A stretch of 42,500 nucleotides of DNA, from the NCBI GenBank assembly GCA_018398765.1, contig JAHBMJ010004788.1:5001-47500 (forward strand), in the 5' to 3' direction. Below are positions 41,697-42,500 of this stretch, piece by piece (the stretch's first letter is position 1; every line of letters begins with the position of its first letter). This DNA comes from Chromera velia. Its lineage: Eukaryota; Sar; Chromeraceae. A model generated the notes under the pieces. The model was not told the origin of the DNA and did no database searches. It saw nothing but the letters and a program-made list of their open reading frames with translations. A program made the position numbers and the translations under genes.

Positions 41697-42500
41697 CTCC
41701 CTTTACGCCAGCTCCCTTCTTCCTTAAGAAGGATTCTTTGTTTTGTCTTGCTCATAGTTGATCGACCCCCCAGCCTGCACCCCCACATACCCCGTACACT
41801 TTCTGTCTAGACAGAAACAGATTTGCAATGCTTTGCGTTTGTTTTAAAGGCGATCCGTTTCTTTTCTTTCTTCGTTCGTCGCGGCCCCCTCAATTTGTTT
41901 GGAAACCTCGAGGATACGAGAGGAGCGTGAATCCCGAGGGGGATCGGTTCCTCGTGGTTCACCGGGGTTGATGGCTTTGGGTGAGGCAGCCTCTCTTTCT
42001 TTCTGACGTTCTTTCTCTCACTGTTTCGTACGTCCATTCTTCGTCCATCCTTTCGTGACTTCCTTTGAGTCCATTCATTCCCTTTTACCATCACTCTTTT
42101 GTTTTTGTTTCTATTCCTCTTTGTTTTCTACACCGTGAGGCTGTTTTTTTTTTGTTTGCCGAATTGTCTGTGCTCCTCGGAGAGCTGTCTGTGCTCGGGA
42201 AGGGCTTAGACTGCTTTTTGGTATTTTCCTTGTGCAATGGTGCATAGGGATCTGCCGAAGTCTCCTTCATTTCCGTTTGATCCGAGGAACCAAGGAGGGC
42301 TCTCGGGAATAATGGAGGGAGGCAGCTTTTTGAAGTCTAGCTTTCGAGTTGAAGTGAATGGGTAAAAGCAAAAAGTCAAGGTGGGTCGAGCGAGCGCGTG
42401 TCGCACAATTTCTTCCACACACGCATCCAGTTTTTGTCTCGACTCCATCTGCCACCCAGTTAGCCTTTCTTTCTTTTTTTGCTTAATTCGGTCGCTACTG
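41374..42500. other. Terminal non-genic segment
   Basis: Begins with TGAT/GATC repeats (41375-41398) just after the stop of the glycine-rich gene. A (TC)n tract lies at about 41663-41692, and the remainder is T/C-rich. I see no supported gene; it may be 3' UTR plus an intergenic region. Confidence 0.5.
41663..41692 (+). repeat. (TC)n tract
   Basis: Pure TC dinucleotide run followed by TTTC units. Confidence 0.9.

Noticed and set aside
42206..42455. Minus-strand open frames near the right edge
   Set aside because: Short, without recognisable domains or splice partners.

Overview
The window is nuclear DNA of a eukaryote. Its genes are cut by many spliceosomal introns, with acceptors usually reading TGCAG, there are long dinucleotide tracts, and I see no operons or ribosome binding sites. 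The protein content (a REJ/GPS polycystin-like receptor, a helical-repeat organellar RNA-binding-type protein, an intron-bearing RlmH methyltransferase) fits an alveolate alga such as a chromerid (Chromera or Vitrella). That assignment is inference from gene content, not a database result. All exon models were built by hand from reading frame, splice signals and intron phase.

Seven protein genes alternate strictly in strand. (1) 22-19107 (+): a 29-exon polycystin-1-like receptor with its 5' end outside the window. It has six CCP/sushi modules, REJ-like exons, a clear GPS cleavage motif, TM1, a very large acidic cytoplasmic region and TM2-TM5. It then stops without the six-helix cation-channel domain. 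(2) 20959-21390 (-): a small intronless cupin. (3) 22056-27604 (+): an 8-exon protein with a presequence-like N-terminus and alpha-helical repeats of the HPR/RAP/FASTK style. (4) 28798-30315 (-): an RlmH-type (SPOUT) rRNA methyltransferase with a lysine-rich insertion. (5) 30943-35408 (+): an 11-exon charged coiled-coil protein that I do not recognise. (6) 36202-39021 (-): an intronless 939-residue protein made of two copies of [tandem CxHx6CxxC zinc-binding repeats + HNH nuclease]. (7) 39646-41373 (+): an intronless, glycine-rich, disordered orphan.

The layout is regular. The three convergent spacers (19108-20958, 27605-28797, 35409-36201) are all AT-rich and carry simple repeats. The three divergent spacers (about 21391-22055, 30316-30942, 39022-39645) each carry a TATA-like tract, an alternating CG block and TGCATGC-type motifs. 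Nearly half of the splice donors that can be deduced have C at position +3 (GTCAGT type). Genes 3 and 4, which converge on each other, both look like organellar RNA or rRNA factors. The least familiar element is gene 6, followed by the channel-less polycystin-like receptor.

The last 1.1 kb (41374-42500) holds no gene I can support.
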